Source of the DNA: Corynebacterium aquilae DSM 44791
Lineage (GTDB): Bacteria > Actinomycetota > Actinomycetes > Mycobacteriales > Mycobacteriaceae
NCBI RefSeq assembly: GCF_001941445.1
Contig: NZ_CP009245.1
Coordinates: forward strand, 2,503,992 to 2,567,991
Direction of reading: 5' to 3'
Length of the DNA stretch: 64,000 nt
This document shows positions 27,198 to 40,000 of this stretch, in pieces (positions within the stretch are counted from its first letter, which is position 1; each line of letters starts with the position of its first letter). The position numbers and the translations under genes are program-made. Below the pieces are notes generated by a model that was not told the origin of the DNA, did not search any database, and saw nothing but the letters and a program-made list of their open reading frames with translations.

Positions 27198-27766
27198 TTA
27201 GCCGCGGATGAGCGACAGGGCTTCCGCGCGGGAGCGGGAGTCGGTTTTGAAGCCTCCGCGGACGGCGGAGGTGGTGGTGCGGGCGCCGGGTTTACGGATG
27301 CCGCGCATCGCCATGCAGAGGTGTTCGCATTCGAGGACGACGATCACGGCGGAGGCGTCGAGTTTGTCCACGAGGGCGTCGGCGACTTGGCTGGTGAGTC
27401 GTTCTTGGACTTGTGGCCGTTTGGCGTAGAGGTCTACCAGGCGGGCCAGTTTGGATAGCCCGGTGACTTTGCCGTTTTTGCCGGGGATGTAGCCGATGTG
27501 GGCGTGGCCGTAGAAGGGTACGAGGTGGTGCTCGCAGGTGGAGTAGATGGGGATGTCTTTGACGAGGACGAGTTCTTGGTGGTCCTCGTTGAAGGTTTTC
27601 TCTAGTACCACGGTGGGGTCGGTGTGCAGCCCGGCGAAGATTTCTTCGTAGGCGCGGGCGACCCGGGCCGGGGTGTCTTTGAGACCTTCCCGGTCGGGGT
27701 CTTCACCGACGGCGATCAGTAGTTCCCTTACGGCCGCTTCGGCGCGCGCTGAGTCGAACTCACCCA

Positions 27767-27767
<1 letters not shown>
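27198..27767 (-). CDS. folE: GTP cyclohydrolase I
   Basis: 189 aa. It converts GTP to dihydroneopterin triphosphate, the first step of folate synthesis. The zinc-binding Cys/His set is intact: [18 protein letters not shown] and later [12 protein letters not shown]. The start codon shares one base with the ftsH stop (TAATG), which couples the two genes. Confidence 0.98.
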
Positions 27768-30226
<2,459 letters not shown>

Positions 30227-30383
30227 GCGTCTCCTGCCCGATCCTTGCTCGCCGTGTGCCCATGGAGGGTGGGGCGGCGCCTGGTTGTCGGGCCTTTCTT
30301 AGTGTGCCGGTGCAAATAAAAAGTAGTGCAGTTCCTCAACTGTAACGCGCGGTGTGTGGTCATTGTTCCACTGGTGTTCGCGT

Positions 30384-30426
30384 AAAGCCCCGCACTCCTG
30401 GTGTTGTCCAGGGGCGCGGGGCGCAG
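30384..30426 (-). terminator. Terminator downstream of hpt
   Basis: A 15-base arm (30387-30401) pairs with 30408-30422 with two mismatches or wobbles, around a six-base loop. On the minus strand it is followed by CTTTA. It separates hpt from the ftsH promoter region. Confidence 0.75.
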
Positions 30427-30455
30427 TCGGTACGCACTGGGGCGTCGTGTGACGC

Positions 30456-31040
30456 TTAGTGGCCGGAGTAAACCTCGGGTTTGAGGGAGGCCACGAAGGG
30501 CAGATCTCGGCCCATTTCGGCGAAGTCGAGGCCGTAGCCGACTACGAACTCGTTGGGGATGTCGAAGCCCAAGTCGAGTAGGTCGATCTTGGCTTTGACG
30601 GCCTCGGGTTTGCGCAGCAGCGCGACGACTTCGAGGGATTTGGGGTTGCGGTTTTTGAGGTTTTTCAGCAACCAGCTCAGGGTGAGGCCGGAGTCGATGA
30701 TGTCCTCAACGATGATGACGTTTTTGCCTTCGATGTCGCGGTCGAGGTCTTTGAGGATGCGCACCACGCCGGAGGACGAGGCGGAGTTGCCGTAGGAGGA
30801 CACCGCCATGAATTCCATTTGGCAGGGGATGTCGAGGGCGCGGGCGAAGTCGGTCATGAAAAAAACCGCCCCTTTGAGCACTCCCACGAGGAGCAGGGAG
30901 TCCTCGTCGCGGTATTTTTCGGACACGTTTTTGGCGAGTTCTTTGACTCGGTTCTGCAGGGTTTGCTCGTCGATGAGGACGGCCTGCAGCTGATCATGGT
31001 AGCGGCCTTCCGGAATGTTCGGGTCCGGGTTGTCATACAT
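30456..31040 (-). CDS. hpt: Hypoxanthine phosphoribosyltransferase
   Basis: 194 aa from ATG 31040 ([13 protein letters not shown]); TAGGA lies about 12 bases upstream, and the open frame before it overlaps tilS. It salvages hypoxanthine and guanine with PRPP. The PRPP-binding motif is [13 protein letters not shown], and GVLKGAVFF is the conserved loop I. The order dacB-tilS-hpt followed by ftsH-fol is standard for actinobacteria. Confidence 0.97.
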   Translation of the reverse strand: MYDNPDPNIPEGRYHDQLQAVLIDEQTLQNRVKELAKNVSEKYRDEDSLLLVGVLKGAVFFMTDFARALDIPCQMEFMAVSSYGNSASSSGVVRILKDLDRDIEGKNVIIVEDIIDSGLTLSWLLKNLKNRNPKSLEVVALLRKPEAVKAKIDLLDLGFDIPNEFVVGYGLDFAEMGRDLPFVASLKPEVYSGH

Positions 31041-31053
31041 AGGGCTATTTTTC

Positions 31054-32070
31054 CTAGGTGGGTCGCGGTTGTGCTGGGGGCAGCGTAGACATCTCCAGCT
31101 TGCCACTATTGCGGGCTACGGCCAACCTGTCGCCACCCAGAGTGGGGGTGGCGGCAGCAACGGCGACGGCTCCTTGGCCATGCCAGTCGGTCACCAGCCG
31201 GGTGACCTGGTGGATGCTTCCCGTGGTGGGTTTGGCGCCGTGGTGGATAAGAAATTGGGCGATGGTGCGCTGTAGGACGACTGGTGGGAGTGCGGCGAGT
31301 TCCCGAATGGGCAGGTGGGTACGCCGGGTGTCGGGGGTGAGGGTGTCGATGAGGTGGTTGGAGGCGGCGATGGTGTCGGCGGCGGTGGCGAGGGTGGGTG
31401 CGGCATCGCCGCCGATGATGTCGGCGAGCAGCGGCAGGAGGCGTTGGCGGATGTCGGCGCGCCGGTAGTCGGTGTCGGTGTTGGTGGGGTCGATGAACAG
31501 GCGGTGCCCGTTCACGCCGGCGCCGGTGTCGGGGTCGAGGCCGAGTTCGCGGCAGGCGTTGTGGGTATCCGCGCGACGGATCCCGAGCAGGGGCCGGTGG
31601 ATGCGTAGCTGGTGGTTGCTGACGGGCTGCATGGCGGTGGCGTTGCCGCGCAGTAGTCCTAGCAGCAGGGTTTCGGCTTGGTCGTCTAGGGTGTGGCCGG
31701 TGAAGATGTGGTCGCTGGTGGCGGCGAAGGCGGTGTAGCGGGCTTCGCGGGCGGCGGCTTCTTGGCTGCCTGCTGCCAGGGTGACGGCGATGGTGTGTGT
31801 TTGGGCGCCGAGCGCTTCGGCGAGGCTGCGGGCGGTGGCGGTGATGGTGGCGTGTTCGGGGTGGATGCCGTGGTCGATGATGATGGCCCGCACGGTGAGG
31901 TTTTCGGCCAATAGGGCTGCCAGTAGTGCGGTGGAGTCTGGCCCGCCGGAGTAGCCGAGGTTGATGCGGGCGTGTGGGTGGTGTTTGAGGTGTGCGCGTA
32001 CGGCGCGGCGGCAGGCATTGAGGCCGGGGGCGTCGTAGGCGACGGCGAGTTGGCCGATGTGGGCGGGCAC
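31054..32070 (-). CDS. tilS: tRNA(Ile)-lysidine synthase
   Basis: 338 aa. It converts cytidine-34 of tRNA-Ile(CAU) to lysidine so that AUA is read as isoleucine. The N-type ATP-pyrophosphatase loop is [19 protein letters not shown] and [18 protein letters not shown] are further family motifs. The gene lies 16 bases behind dacB and 13 before hpt, in one operon. Confidence 0.95.
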   Translation of the reverse strand: MPAHIGQLAVAYDAPGLNACRRAVRAHLKHHPHARINLGYSGGPDSTALLAALLAENLTVRAIIIDHGIHPEHATITATARSLAEALGAQTHTIAVTLAAGSQEAAAREARYTAFAATSDHIFTGHTLDDQAETLLLGLLRGNATAMQPVSNHQLRIHRPLLGIRRADTHNACRELGLDPDTGAGVNGHRLFIDPTNTDTDYRRADIRQRLLPLLADIIGGDAAPTLATAADTIAASNHLIDTLTPDTRRTHLPIRELAALPPVVLQRTIAQFLIHHGAKPTTGSIHQVTRLVTDWHGQGAVAVAAATPTLGGDRLAVARNSGKLEMSTLPPAQPRPT

Positions 32071-32086
32071 GGTAGTCCTCCAGGGG

Positions 32087-33385
32087 CTAGTTGCGGAGTC
32101 CGCTGACGAGCTCGTCGAGGGCTTTGCGGGCCGGCAGGATGGAGGAGTCGTTGCTGATGAAGGCGTAGGAGTAGACGTGGCCTTGTTCGCTGGTGATGAC
32201 TCCGGCGAGGGCGCTGGTGGTGGTCAGCGTGCCGGTTTTGCCGCGCGCCCAGCCGCGGCCGTTGAGGTCGGTGAAGCGGTTGGTCAGGGTGCCGGTGGCG
32301 CCGGCGACGGGGAGGACGTCGAGTAGGGGCCGCAGCTGGTGGTCGGTGGCGGCGCGTTGCAGGATGGCGGTGAGTAGGCGTGGGGGGATTTGGTCGTTGT
32401 CGGATAGTCCGCTGTTGTCGACGAGGGTGACGCCGTTGATGTCGAAGCCGTGTCCAGCCAGTGTGTTTAAGGTGGCTTGCGCCCCGCCGGCGATGGTGGG
32501 TTCTGCGCCGGTGACAACGGCGATGTTGCGGCCTTCGGCTTCAGCCATGACGTTGTCGCTGTCGAGCATGAGTTCGCGGAGGCGATCAAGCAGCGGCTGG
32601 GAATCGACGGTGGCGATGATGGTGTCTTCGGGGGCGTCTTTAGGCAGGGTGCCGAAGCCGAAGGATTCGGTGCCCAAAGCGGTGGCTAGTGCGTGGGCGA
32701 CGTCGAGGGCGGGGGTGGATGAGCGGGGCAGGTCGCCGGTGGTGCCGCCGATGCGGGCGCCGCGGATCATGGCGGGCTGCATGGGGGCGATGAACCCGGC
32801 GCCGATGTTTTCCCGATCCCAGTCGTCGAGGAAGTCCTCGCCTTGCCAGACGCTGGTGTCGATGAGGACGGTTTTGACGGGGGTGCCGCTGGCGGTGATT
32901 TGTTCTGCCAGTTGGTTGATCTGTTCTTGGCTCATCATCACATCCCCTGCGGCTTTGATGATGATGGTGCCGTCTTGGTTGGGGTCGCGGTAGACGGTGG
33001 TGGTCAGGACCTGTTCGGGGTCTTGGGTGAGCAGGGCGGCGGCGCTGGTGAGGATTTTGGTGGTGGAGGCGGGCCGCACTGCGGTGTTGGCGTTGCGTTG
33101 CCAGATGGTGGCACCGGTGGTGGTGTCGATGACTTCGCCGGCGAGTTCGCCGAGGTCTTTGTTGTCGGCCAGCTCGTCGAGGTGGGCGGCGAGCGCTGCT
33201 TCGTCGACGGGGGTAGTACCGGTGACGGGGACGATGCCGACGGTGGCGGGCTGGAGGGGCTGCCCGTCGGCGACGACGACGTGTTCTTTGGTGGTGGCCT
33301 GCCATACGGCGACACCTGTGGTGCCGGCGACGGCGGCGGCGACGATGACTGCGGTTGTAATCCACCAGTGAGAACGCTTCTGCAT
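32087..33385 (-). CDS. dacB: D-alanyl-D-alanine carboxypeptidase/endopeptidase, PBP4 type
   Basis: 432 aa from ATG 33385 (MQKRSHWWITTAVIV), with GGGGAG very close before it; the open frame beyond is antisense to ppa. A signal peptide or anchor covers about 8-28. It trims peptidoglycan stem peptides in the cell wall. Active-site motifs are STTK (RPASTTKILTSAAALL), SGLSDND in place of SxN, and KTG (ARGKTGTL). Divergent from ppa. Confidence 0.92.
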   Translation of the reverse strand: MQKRSHWWITTAVIVAAAVAGTTGVAVWQATTKEHVVVADGQPLQPATVGIVPVTGTTPVDEAALAAHLDELADNKDLGELAGEVIDTTTGATIWQRNANTAVRPASTTKILTSAAALLTQDPEQVLTTTVYRDPNQDGTIIIKAAGDVMMSQEQINQLAEQITASGTPVKTVLIDTSVWQGEDFLDDWDRENIGAGFIAPMQPAMIRGARIGGTTGDLPRSSTPALDVAHALATALGTESFGFGTLPKDAPEDTIIATVDSQPLLDRLRELMLDSDNVMAEAEGRNIAVVTGAEPTIAGGAQATLNTLAGHGFDINGVTLVDNSGLSDNDQIPPRLLTAILQRAATDHQLRPLLDVLPVAGATGTLTNRFTDLNGRGWARGKTGTLTTTSALAGVITSEQGHVYSYAFISNDSSILPARKALDELVSGLRN

Positions 33386-33419
33386 AGCTCCCCAGCCTAG
33401 CGTCGGGTGTGGACAAAGC

Positions 33420-33454
33420 TTGGAAGGCGGGGCGGTGACGCTATGCTTGGGGCC
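33420..33454 (+). promoter_or_regulatory. ppa promoter, leaderless arrangement
   Basis: TTGGAA (33420-33425) and TATGCT (33442-33447) are 16 bases apart, and seven bases separate the -10 from the ATG at 33455. As with radA, the mRNA would start at the A of ATG. No Shine-Dalgarno is present. Confidence 0.6.
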
Positions 33455-33931
33455 ATGAGTATTGAAGTCACCATCGAGATCCCCAAGGGTTCCCGCAACA
33501 AGTACGAAGTTGATCACGAGTCCGGCAAGGTCTACCTTGACCGCTACCTGTTCACTCCCATGGCTTACCCGGCCGACTACGGTTTCATCGACCACACCCT
33601 GGGTGAGGACGGCGACCCGTTGGACGCTTTGGTGATCCTGCCGGAGCCGGTGTTCCCGGGTGTCATCGTCAAGGCTCGCCCGCTGGGTGTGTTCAAGATG
33701 ACCGACGAGGCTGGTGGCGACGACAAGCTGCTGTGCGTCATCGATGACGTTCGTTTCGATAAGTACCAGGACATCGACGACGTGTCTGATTTCGTCAAAG
33801 ACGAGATTGAGCACTTCTTCGTGCACTACAAGGACCTGGAGCCGAACAAGGAAGTCACCGGCTCTGGTTGGGGCAACAAGGCTGAGGCGGAAAAGATTCT
33901 CGCCGAGGCAGTTGAGCGTTACGGCAAGTAA
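33455..33931 (+). CDS. ppa: Inorganic pyrophosphatase
   Basis: 158 aa from ATG 33455 ([18 protein letters not shown]), typical family I length. It hydrolyses pyrophosphate to drive biosynthesis. The metal-binding signature is [10 protein letters not shown], with YPADYGFI and [10 protein letters not shown] also conserved. The longer open frame from 33407 has no ribosome site, and a leaderless promoter points to this start. Confidence 0.98.
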   Translation: MSIEVTIEIPKGSRNKYEVDHESGKVYLDRYLFTPMAYPADYGFIDHTLGEDGDPLDALVILPEPVFPGVIVKARPLGVFKMTDEAGGDDKLLCVIDDVRFDKYQDIDDVSDFVKDEIEHFFVHYKDLEPNKEVTGSGWGNKAEAEKILAEAVERYGK

Positions 33932-34007
33932 GTCGTGTAGGCGATTTTCTCGGCCACTTTTCGGGCGTGAGTGATCACGTCCCGGCGGGGTCGGGCTGCC
34001 CTTGATG

Positions 34008-34037
34008 GCGGGCGCGATGTTTTTCGCGCCCGCTTTT
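34008..34037 (+). terminator. Terminator of ppa
   Basis: GCGGGCGCG (34008-34016) pairs perfectly with CGCGCCCGC (34025-34033), followed by TTTT. Confidence 0.9.
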
Positions 34038-34093
34038 GTTGTTGTTATGGTGGCGTCATTTACGTGTTTTTTAGGCCCCTTGTGTGAGATTTT

Positions 34094-35020
34094 GTGGAGA
34101 GCATGGACTCCGATCGCCCGTCGTTTCGTCAAAGATTAGCTGTGTATCAGCCCGGTTCCTGGTGGGAGGCCACGAAGAAGGCCTACCGGCAGGTGTTTCA
34201 CCGCCGGGTGCCGCAAGGCGCTAGCCGCCAGGCCCGGTGGGAGGCCCGCTTCGAGGGGCCTTTGCTGGTGATCTCGGTGGTGTTTTTGGCGTTGTTCGCC
34301 TGGTCGTCGCTGGCGGATCTCGGGCCGTGGGGGCAGGCGATTACCGGGTTGTCTTTCACGCTGATTTGGGTGGTGTTTGCGGTTGACTATGTGGTGCGTT
34401 TGGTGCTGGCGGACAATCGTTGGCGGTGGTTTTGGCGCCACATTCCGGAGTTTTTGTTGGTGATTTTGCCGTGGTTTCGCCCGCTGCAGATCCTGCGCAT
34501 CGTGCCGACCCTGCTGCTGTTGCAGCGGGTGAGCGCCACCAACCGCAACATCACTGTTGCTTCGTACACCATTTTTGGTTCCGTGATCATGATTTTCGTG
34601 GCGGCGCTGATGATGTACGACGTGGAGGCTCCCGATCCGGATTCCATGATCAACAGTTTCGGGGATGCGTTGTGGTGGTCGATCGTGACGGTGACCACCG
34701 TTGGCTATGGCGACATTGCGCCGGTGACGGCTTTTGGCCGTTTGGTGGGTATTGCGCTGATGGTCGGCGGTATTGCGTTGGCTGGTGTGTTGACCGCGAC
34801 GGTGTCGGCGACGTTGGTGCGCAGCGTGCAGGGCGAGGATCATGAGGCGGAGCGGGCCGCCGAACGAGCAGCCGAGCAGTCGATGCAGCAGGCGTTGGCG
34901 GAGCTTTCCGCCCAGAATCAGCACCTATCCGCGCAGGTGGCAGCCTTGAACGATAAACTAGAGATGTTGCTAACCCACAGTGATCCTCCCGGCGAACGCG
35001 CCGTGGATGATGATCGCTGA
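34094..35020 (+). CDS. Voltage-gated-type potassium channel, first of a tandem pair
   Basis: 308 aa. Six hydrophobic segments with a re-entrant pore loop carrying the K+ selectivity filter TVGYGD. The fourth segment has spaced arginines ([17 protein letters not shown]), as in voltage sensors, though fewer than in Kv channels. A cytoplasmic C-terminal coiled coil (about 250-297, rich in Glu/Ala/Gln) probably helps tetramer assembly. The motif [15 protein letters not shown] before S1 is shared with the next gene. It could set membrane potential or balance K+; gating is not deducible. Confidence 0.9.
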   Translation: MESMDSDRPSFRQRLAVYQPGSWWEATKKAYRQVFHRRVPQGASRQARWEARFEGPLLVISVVFLALFAWSSLADLGPWGQAITGLSFTLIWVVFAVDYVVRLVLADNRWRWFWRHIPEFLLVILPWFRPLQILRIVPTLLLLQRVSATNRNITVASYTIFGSVIMIFVAALMMYDVEAPDPDSMINSFGDALWWSIVTVTTVGYGDIAPVTAFGRLVGIALMVGGIALAGVLTATVSATLVRSVQGEDHEAERAAERAAEQSMQQALAELSAQNQHLSAQVAALNDKLEMLLTHSDPPGERAVDDDR

Positions 35021-35055
35021 GATTGATCCGAGAGAAAGCGCTCACGACGGTGGAT

Positions 35056-35931
35056 ATGCCTGGCCCGACGACTGCTCGTAATTTTTGGCAGCGGTGTGTG
35101 GTGGCGGTGCGGGCGTTGTTTGTGCCGGAGATTCCTGAGGATGCTAGTGCGCAGGCCCGCTGGGAGGCTCGCGTTGAGGGGCCTTTGCTGGTGGTGTCTT
35201 TGGTGTTTGTGGGTTTGTTCGTGTTTACCTCGCTCAGCCAGGGGGATTCGGTGTGGGCGTTGGCGGCGGATTGGGGGATGAACCTGGCGTGGCTGGCGTT
35301 TGCGGTGGATTATTGTGCGCGGTTGTATTTGGCGCAGCCGCGGGCGCGGTGGTTTTGGCGGCATTTGCCGGAGTTTGCGTTGGTGGTGTTGCCGTGGTTT
35401 AGGCCGCTGCGGATGTTGCGGGTGATGCCGAGTTTGTTTTTGCTGCAGCGCATTTCGCCGACGACGCGCCGAACGACGGTGGCTGTGTACACGGGGTTGG
35501 GTAGTGTGCTGCTGATTTTGGTGGCGGCTTTGGCGATTTTTGATGCTGAAGGTGGGGTTGCTGGTTCGGGGATTGTGACCTTTGGTGATGCGTTGTGGTG
35601 GGCGATTGTGACGGTCACGACGGTGGGTTATGGCGATATTGCGCCGGCCACCCGGTTCGGTCGGGTGTTGGGGACGGTGTTGATGTTTGGCGGTATTGCG
35701 ATTGCGGGTGTGATTACGGCGCTGATTGCGGCGTGGCTGGTCGAACAGGTGGAGGATGAGTCCGAGGTGCACCGGGATGAGGTGGCGGATCGGCATCAGC
35801 GGGAGTTGCTGCTGGAGATCCGGAGTTTGCGCCAGGATTTGGTGGATGTGCGTGCGGAGTTGGCGGCGGTGAAAAAGGCGGCGAAAATGCCGAAGAGTGC
35901 GCCGAAGGCGGTGCCGAAGGTACCGAAGTAG
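35056..35931 (+). CDS. Voltage-gated-type potassium channel, second of a tandem pair
   Basis: 291 aa from ATG 35056 ([11 protein letters not shown]); GTG 35050 and TTG 35023 are in-frame alternatives without a clear ribosome site. It is paralogous to the first channel: [32 protein letters not shown] and filter TVGYGD. The tail has a coiled coil ([20 protein letters not shown]) and a basic Pro/Lys end. About 35 bases separate the pair, so mixed tetramers are conceivable but the coiled coils differ. Confidence 0.88.
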   Translation: MPGPTTARNFWQRCVVAVRALFVPEIPEDASAQARWEARVEGPLLVVSLVFVGLFVFTSLSQGDSVWALAADWGMNLAWLAFAVDYCARLYLAQPRARWFWRHLPEFALVVLPWFRPLRMLRVMPSLFLLQRISPTTRRTTVAVYTGLGSVLLILVAALAIFDAEGGVAGSGIVTFGDALWWAIVTVTTVGYGDIAPATRFGRVLGTVLMFGGIAIAGVITALIAAWLVEQVEDESEVHRDEVADRHQRELLLEIRSLRQDLVDVRAELAAVKKAAKMPKSAPKAVPKVPK

Positions 35932-36056
35932 TCGGTTGTGCGGTGGTGGGGCGCGGGGGTAGCTGGTGGTTGAGCTTTTTTGTTTTGCGCACCTTAGGCG
36001 CGGGTGTGCGACTACAGTGGTCTGTGTTACTTTCACCTACTTGATTCGAGGCCATC

Positions 36057-36344
36057 ATGCAGGAATGCCAAGTTACTGAAGTCCCTGAGGGCGCCCAGCT
36101 CATTGATGTTCGTGAGCCGGATGAGTTTGCCAATGTGCACGCGGTGGGGGCGGTGAATGTGCCGTTGGCGCAGATTCCGTCCGCGTTGGATCAGATTGAT
36201 CAGACTCGCCCGCTGTTTGTGATCTGTCAGGCGGGCGGTCGTTCTGCTCGTGCGTGCCAGTATCTGGAGCAGGCGGGCATTCATGCCACCAACGTTGCCG
36301 GTGGTACCAGCGCGTGGGTGGATGCCGGTCTTCCCACTGAATAG
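36057..36344 (+). CDS. Single-domain rhodanese-like protein
   Basis: 95 aa, one rhodanese fold. LIDVREPDEF and the loop CQAGGRS with the catalytic cysteine are intact, so sulfur transfer (thiosulfate or persulfide) is possible. Natural sulfur acceptor unknown. GAGG precedes the ATG by eight bases. It stands alone between the K+ channels and the MarR gene. Confidence 0.92.
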   Translation: MQECQVTEVPEGAQLIDVREPDEFANVHAVGAVNVPLAQIPSALDQIDQTRPLFVICQAGGRSARACQYLEQAGIHATNVAGGTSAWVDAGLPTE

Positions 36345-36369
36345 GTGGCGTTTTCGTCGAGCTTTTCGC

Positions 36370-36401
36370 TTGGCGCGTGGAATACTATGACTAATGCATA
36401 G
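36370..36401 (+). promoter_or_regulatory. Candidate promoter and operator of the MarR gene
   Basis: TTGGCG (36370-36375) and TAATGC (36392-36397) are 16 bases apart. The dyad CTATG-N7-CATAG (36385-36401) overlaps this -10, so a dimeric regulator bound there would block transcription. Autoregulation by the downstream MarR protein is the simplest reading, not proven. Confidence 0.4.
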
Positions 36402-36490
36402 CCCGCGCCTGATTGACTGCCGGTTCTGCTTAGCTAGAAACGGCTCCCCTTTTTTGAGCCAAACTGACAGCCCCGTGGAGAAAATTGCCG

Positions 36491-36937
36491 ATGTCTGCCC
36501 ATCCTGACGTCCCCACCGCCTTGCTTGAGTCGCCTTCTTTCCAGTTGGAGCGTCTTCGTCGTCGCACCCGTGATCATGTGGAAGCCGATCTTGCGGATTA
36601 CAAGACGACGTTGCGTGAGTACTGGGTGTTGACGTGCCTGGTGTCTGGCGATGCTGCGTCCCAGTCGTCGTTGTGTGATGTGTTGGCTGTTGATGCGTCG
36701 GATATGGTGCGTCTGGTTGATGCGTTGGAAAAGCGTGGGTGGGCAAAGCGGGAGCGCGATCCGAAGGATCGTCGCCGCCAGATTGTGACGTCGACGAAGA
36801 AGGGGAAGTCGGCTCAAAAAGAGTTGGCTGTGTTGGTCTCTGCTGCTGAGGATCGAGCGTTGGATGATTCCACCTCGAAGCAGTTGAAGCATCTGCGCAA
36901 GCTGGCGAAATCGATTATTGCTGCCGAGGAAGATTAG
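36491..36937 (+). CDS. MarR-family transcriptional regulator
   Basis: 148 aa from ATG 36491, with GGAG ten bases upstream. A winged helix-turn-helix (about 45-105) with the characteristic wing ERDPKDRRRQIVTSTKKG. MarR dimers usually repress nearby genes until a small ligand binds. It lies 63 bases before the Pls-like NRPS gene in the same direction, so it is a candidate controller of that gene and of itself. Ligand unknown. Confidence 0.9.
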   Translation: MSAHPDVPTALLESPSFQLERLRRRTRDHVEADLADYKTTLREYWVLTCLVSGDAASQSSLCDVLAVDASDMVRLVDALEKRGWAKRERDPKDRRRQIVTSTKKGKSAQKELAVLVSAAEDRALDDSTSKQLKHLRKLAKSIIAAEED

Positions 36938-37000
36938 TCACTGTTTCTCCCCGCTTGAACCCTGGTGGTTTGGGCGGGGTGAGTTGTGTGTAGACACGTT

Positions 37001-40000
37001 ATGGATCGCTTGCTCAATAGTCCTCCGCCCCAGTTTTTGTTGCAGTCTCGTGCGCCGGCGCCGCGCACTTTAGTGGAGATTCTTCAGCGCACTGCGGCTG
37101 ATTTTCCTGATGCGGCGGCTATTGATGATGGGTCGGTGTTGACCTATCAGGAGTTGGTGGACGAGGTGTTCACCACTGCTGAGTGGTTGGCTTCTGTGGG
37201 GATTGGTCGGGGCGATCGGGTGGGTATCCGGATGCCGAGTGGTTCCCGGAATTTGTATATTGCGATTTTGTCGACGTTGGCTGCGGGGGCGGCGTATGTG
37301 CCGGTGGATGCGGATGATCCGGATGAGCGCGCCGAGATCGTGTTTGGGCAGGCGGGGGTGTCGGCGATTTTTACCGGCGATGGGCTGAAACTTGTGGGCG
37401 AGGCGCGCCCTGCGCGCCGGCACGAGTTGCCTGGCACGGAGGATGATGCGTGGATTATTTTCACCTCTGGTTCGACGGGGCTGCCTAAGGGGGTGGCGGT
37501 CACCCACCGTAATGCTGCCGCGTTTGTTGATGCGGAGGCGCAGCTGTTTTGCCAGGATGAGCCGTTGGGCCCGGAGGATCGGGTGTTGGCTGGTTTGTCG
37601 GTGGCCTTTGATGCCTCCTGTGAGGAGATGTGGTTGGCGTGGCGCCATGGGGCGTGCTTGGTGCCGGCGCCGCGCTCTTTGGTGCGCTCGGGGATGGATT
37701 TGGGGCCGTGGCTGGTTAGTCGCGATGTGTCGGTGGTTTCCACGGTGCCGACGTTGGCGAGTATGTGGCCGGCCGAAGCGCTCGATGGGGTGCGCTTGAT
37801 GATTTTTGGGGGCGAGGCGTGTCCGGCGGAGTTGGTGCGCAAGCTGTGCGCTGAGGAGCGCGAGGTGTGGAACACCTATGGCCCAACGGAGGCCACGGTG
37901 GTCACGTGCGCGGCGTTGATGGCGCCTGATGAGGAAGTTTCTATTGGTTTGCCGCTGGCGGGCTGGGATATGGCGGTGGTTGATGCGGATGGCTACCCCG
38001 TTTCAATTGGCCAGTCGGGTGAGCTGATTATTGGTGGGGTGGGTTTGGCGCGCTATTTGGATGCGGACAAGGATGCCCAGGTGTATGCGCCTTTGCCGTC
38101 GTTGGGTTGGCAGCGTGCTTATCGTTCGGGCGATATGGTGCGTTTGGAGGAAGACGGCGTCTATTTTGTGGGCCGCACGGACGATCAGGTCAAAATTGGT
38201 GGTCGTCGCATTGAGTTGGGGGAGGTGTCTGCGAATGTGGCGGCCGCACCCGGGGTGAATGCGGCTGCGGTGGTGGTGCGGCAAACCCCTGCCGGGGATA
38301 AGTTGCTGGTGGCGTATCTCAGCCCGGAAGATCCGGCGACCGACTGGGCTGCACTGTCTGATGGGGTGCGTGCCTTTTTGCAGGAGCGCATGCCGGCGGC
38401 GTTGGTGCCGCGGATTCATGTGATGGATCCTTTGCCGGTGACGACGTCGGGCAAGGTGGATAAGAAGTCTTTGCCGTGGCCGCTGCCCGGGGCGGATGTG
38501 ACCGCGGAGGGTTTAACCCCGTGTGAGCGGTTTGTGGCCGAGGCCTGGCTGGAGGAGCTGGGCGTTGCCATTGAGGGGGCGGATGCTGATTTCTTCCATT
38601 TGGGCGGCACCTCCTTGGCTGCTGCGGCGCTGGTGGCGCGGCTGCGTGAGAACGTGCCGACGGTCAGTGTGCGTGATGTGTATGACCATCCGCGGTTGGG
38701 GGCGTTGGCGGAGCGGCTGGTGCAGTTGGGCTGGTCCCCGGAGGCTGCTGGGGTGGCCGATGATGGGGCGCCGGTGGCGCTGGTGGGGGCGGGTACTCGC
38801 GTGGGCCAGGCGGCGGGTTTGGCTGCCGCGTTGTTGGTGCGGGCGAGTGTGTGGTTGGCGTGGATTGTGTTGGGGGTGTTTGTGGCCGGCCGCCTGGGCG
38901 CCCAGTGGGCGCCGCCGGTGGGGCTTGTGCAGGCGATCCTGGCCGCAGTGTGGGTCAGTCCTGTTGCGCGCTTGCCGTTGTCGGCGTTGTCGGCCCGGGT
39001 GCTGTGCGCGGGCTTGACTCCGGGCGATTATCCCCGGGGCGGGGTGGCGCATCTGCGAGTGTGGGTGGCTGAGCGTATTCAGGATGCGTTTGGCGCACAC
39101 GGTTTGGGCGGGGCGGTGTGGATTAATTCTTATGCCCGCATGTTGGGTTGCCGTTTGGGCCGCGGGGTGACCTTGCATACGGTGCCGCCGGTGACAGGCA
39201 TGTTGTCGGCGGGCGATTTCGCGGCCATCGGCCCGGAGGTCGACGTGTTGGGCTATTGGGTGGATTCCACCCACTTCCACCTCGGCCGCGTCACCATTGG
39301 GGCGCATGCCCGGGTGGATGCCCGCAGCACGCTGGGCCCGGGCGCGGTGGTTGGGGCGCACGCCCACATTGAGCCGGGTAGCTTGATCGATTCCCGCACC
39401 AAGGTCAAGGATCACAGCCGCTGGGCGGGTAATCCGGCGGTGCGGGTGGGCCGCCCGAAACGTACTTTCCCGCTGGATCCTCCGCCGCGGGCGCGGCGCT
39501 GGTTGCCGGTGTATGTGCTCATCGCGGGCATGGTGGGCCTGTTGCCCTATTTGTGCTTGGGGGTGGGCGCGGCCGGGCTGTGGGCGGTGATTCCGGATTC
39601 CGCCCACGGGGTGCAGGCCGCGGGCTATGCATTGCTGGGCGCCCCGCTAGGCGCTTTGCTGTCCTTTGGGTCCTACATGGCGGCCACCTGGGTGGGGGTG
39701 CGGGTGATGCAGCGTGGTTTGGATGATGAGATTCATCCGGTGCGTAGTTGGCACGGGGTACGGATGTGGGCGGCGACCCGCCTGATGGATGAGGCGCGCC
39801 GCCACCTGTTCCCGATCTATGCCGCGCAGCTCACGCCCTATTGGTTGCGGAGTTTGGGGGCGCGGATCGGCAAAGACGCGGAGATTTCAACCGCGGTGAT
39901 GATTCCGGCGCTCACCGATGTGCGGGACGAGTCTTTCCTGGCGGACGACACCATGGTCGGCGGATATGAGGTCGGCAATGGTTGGCTGAAAACCGGAGCC

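Noticed and set aside
33386..34132. N-terminal extension of the dacB frame
   Set aside because: It is antisense to ppa; dacB's signal peptide starts at 33385.
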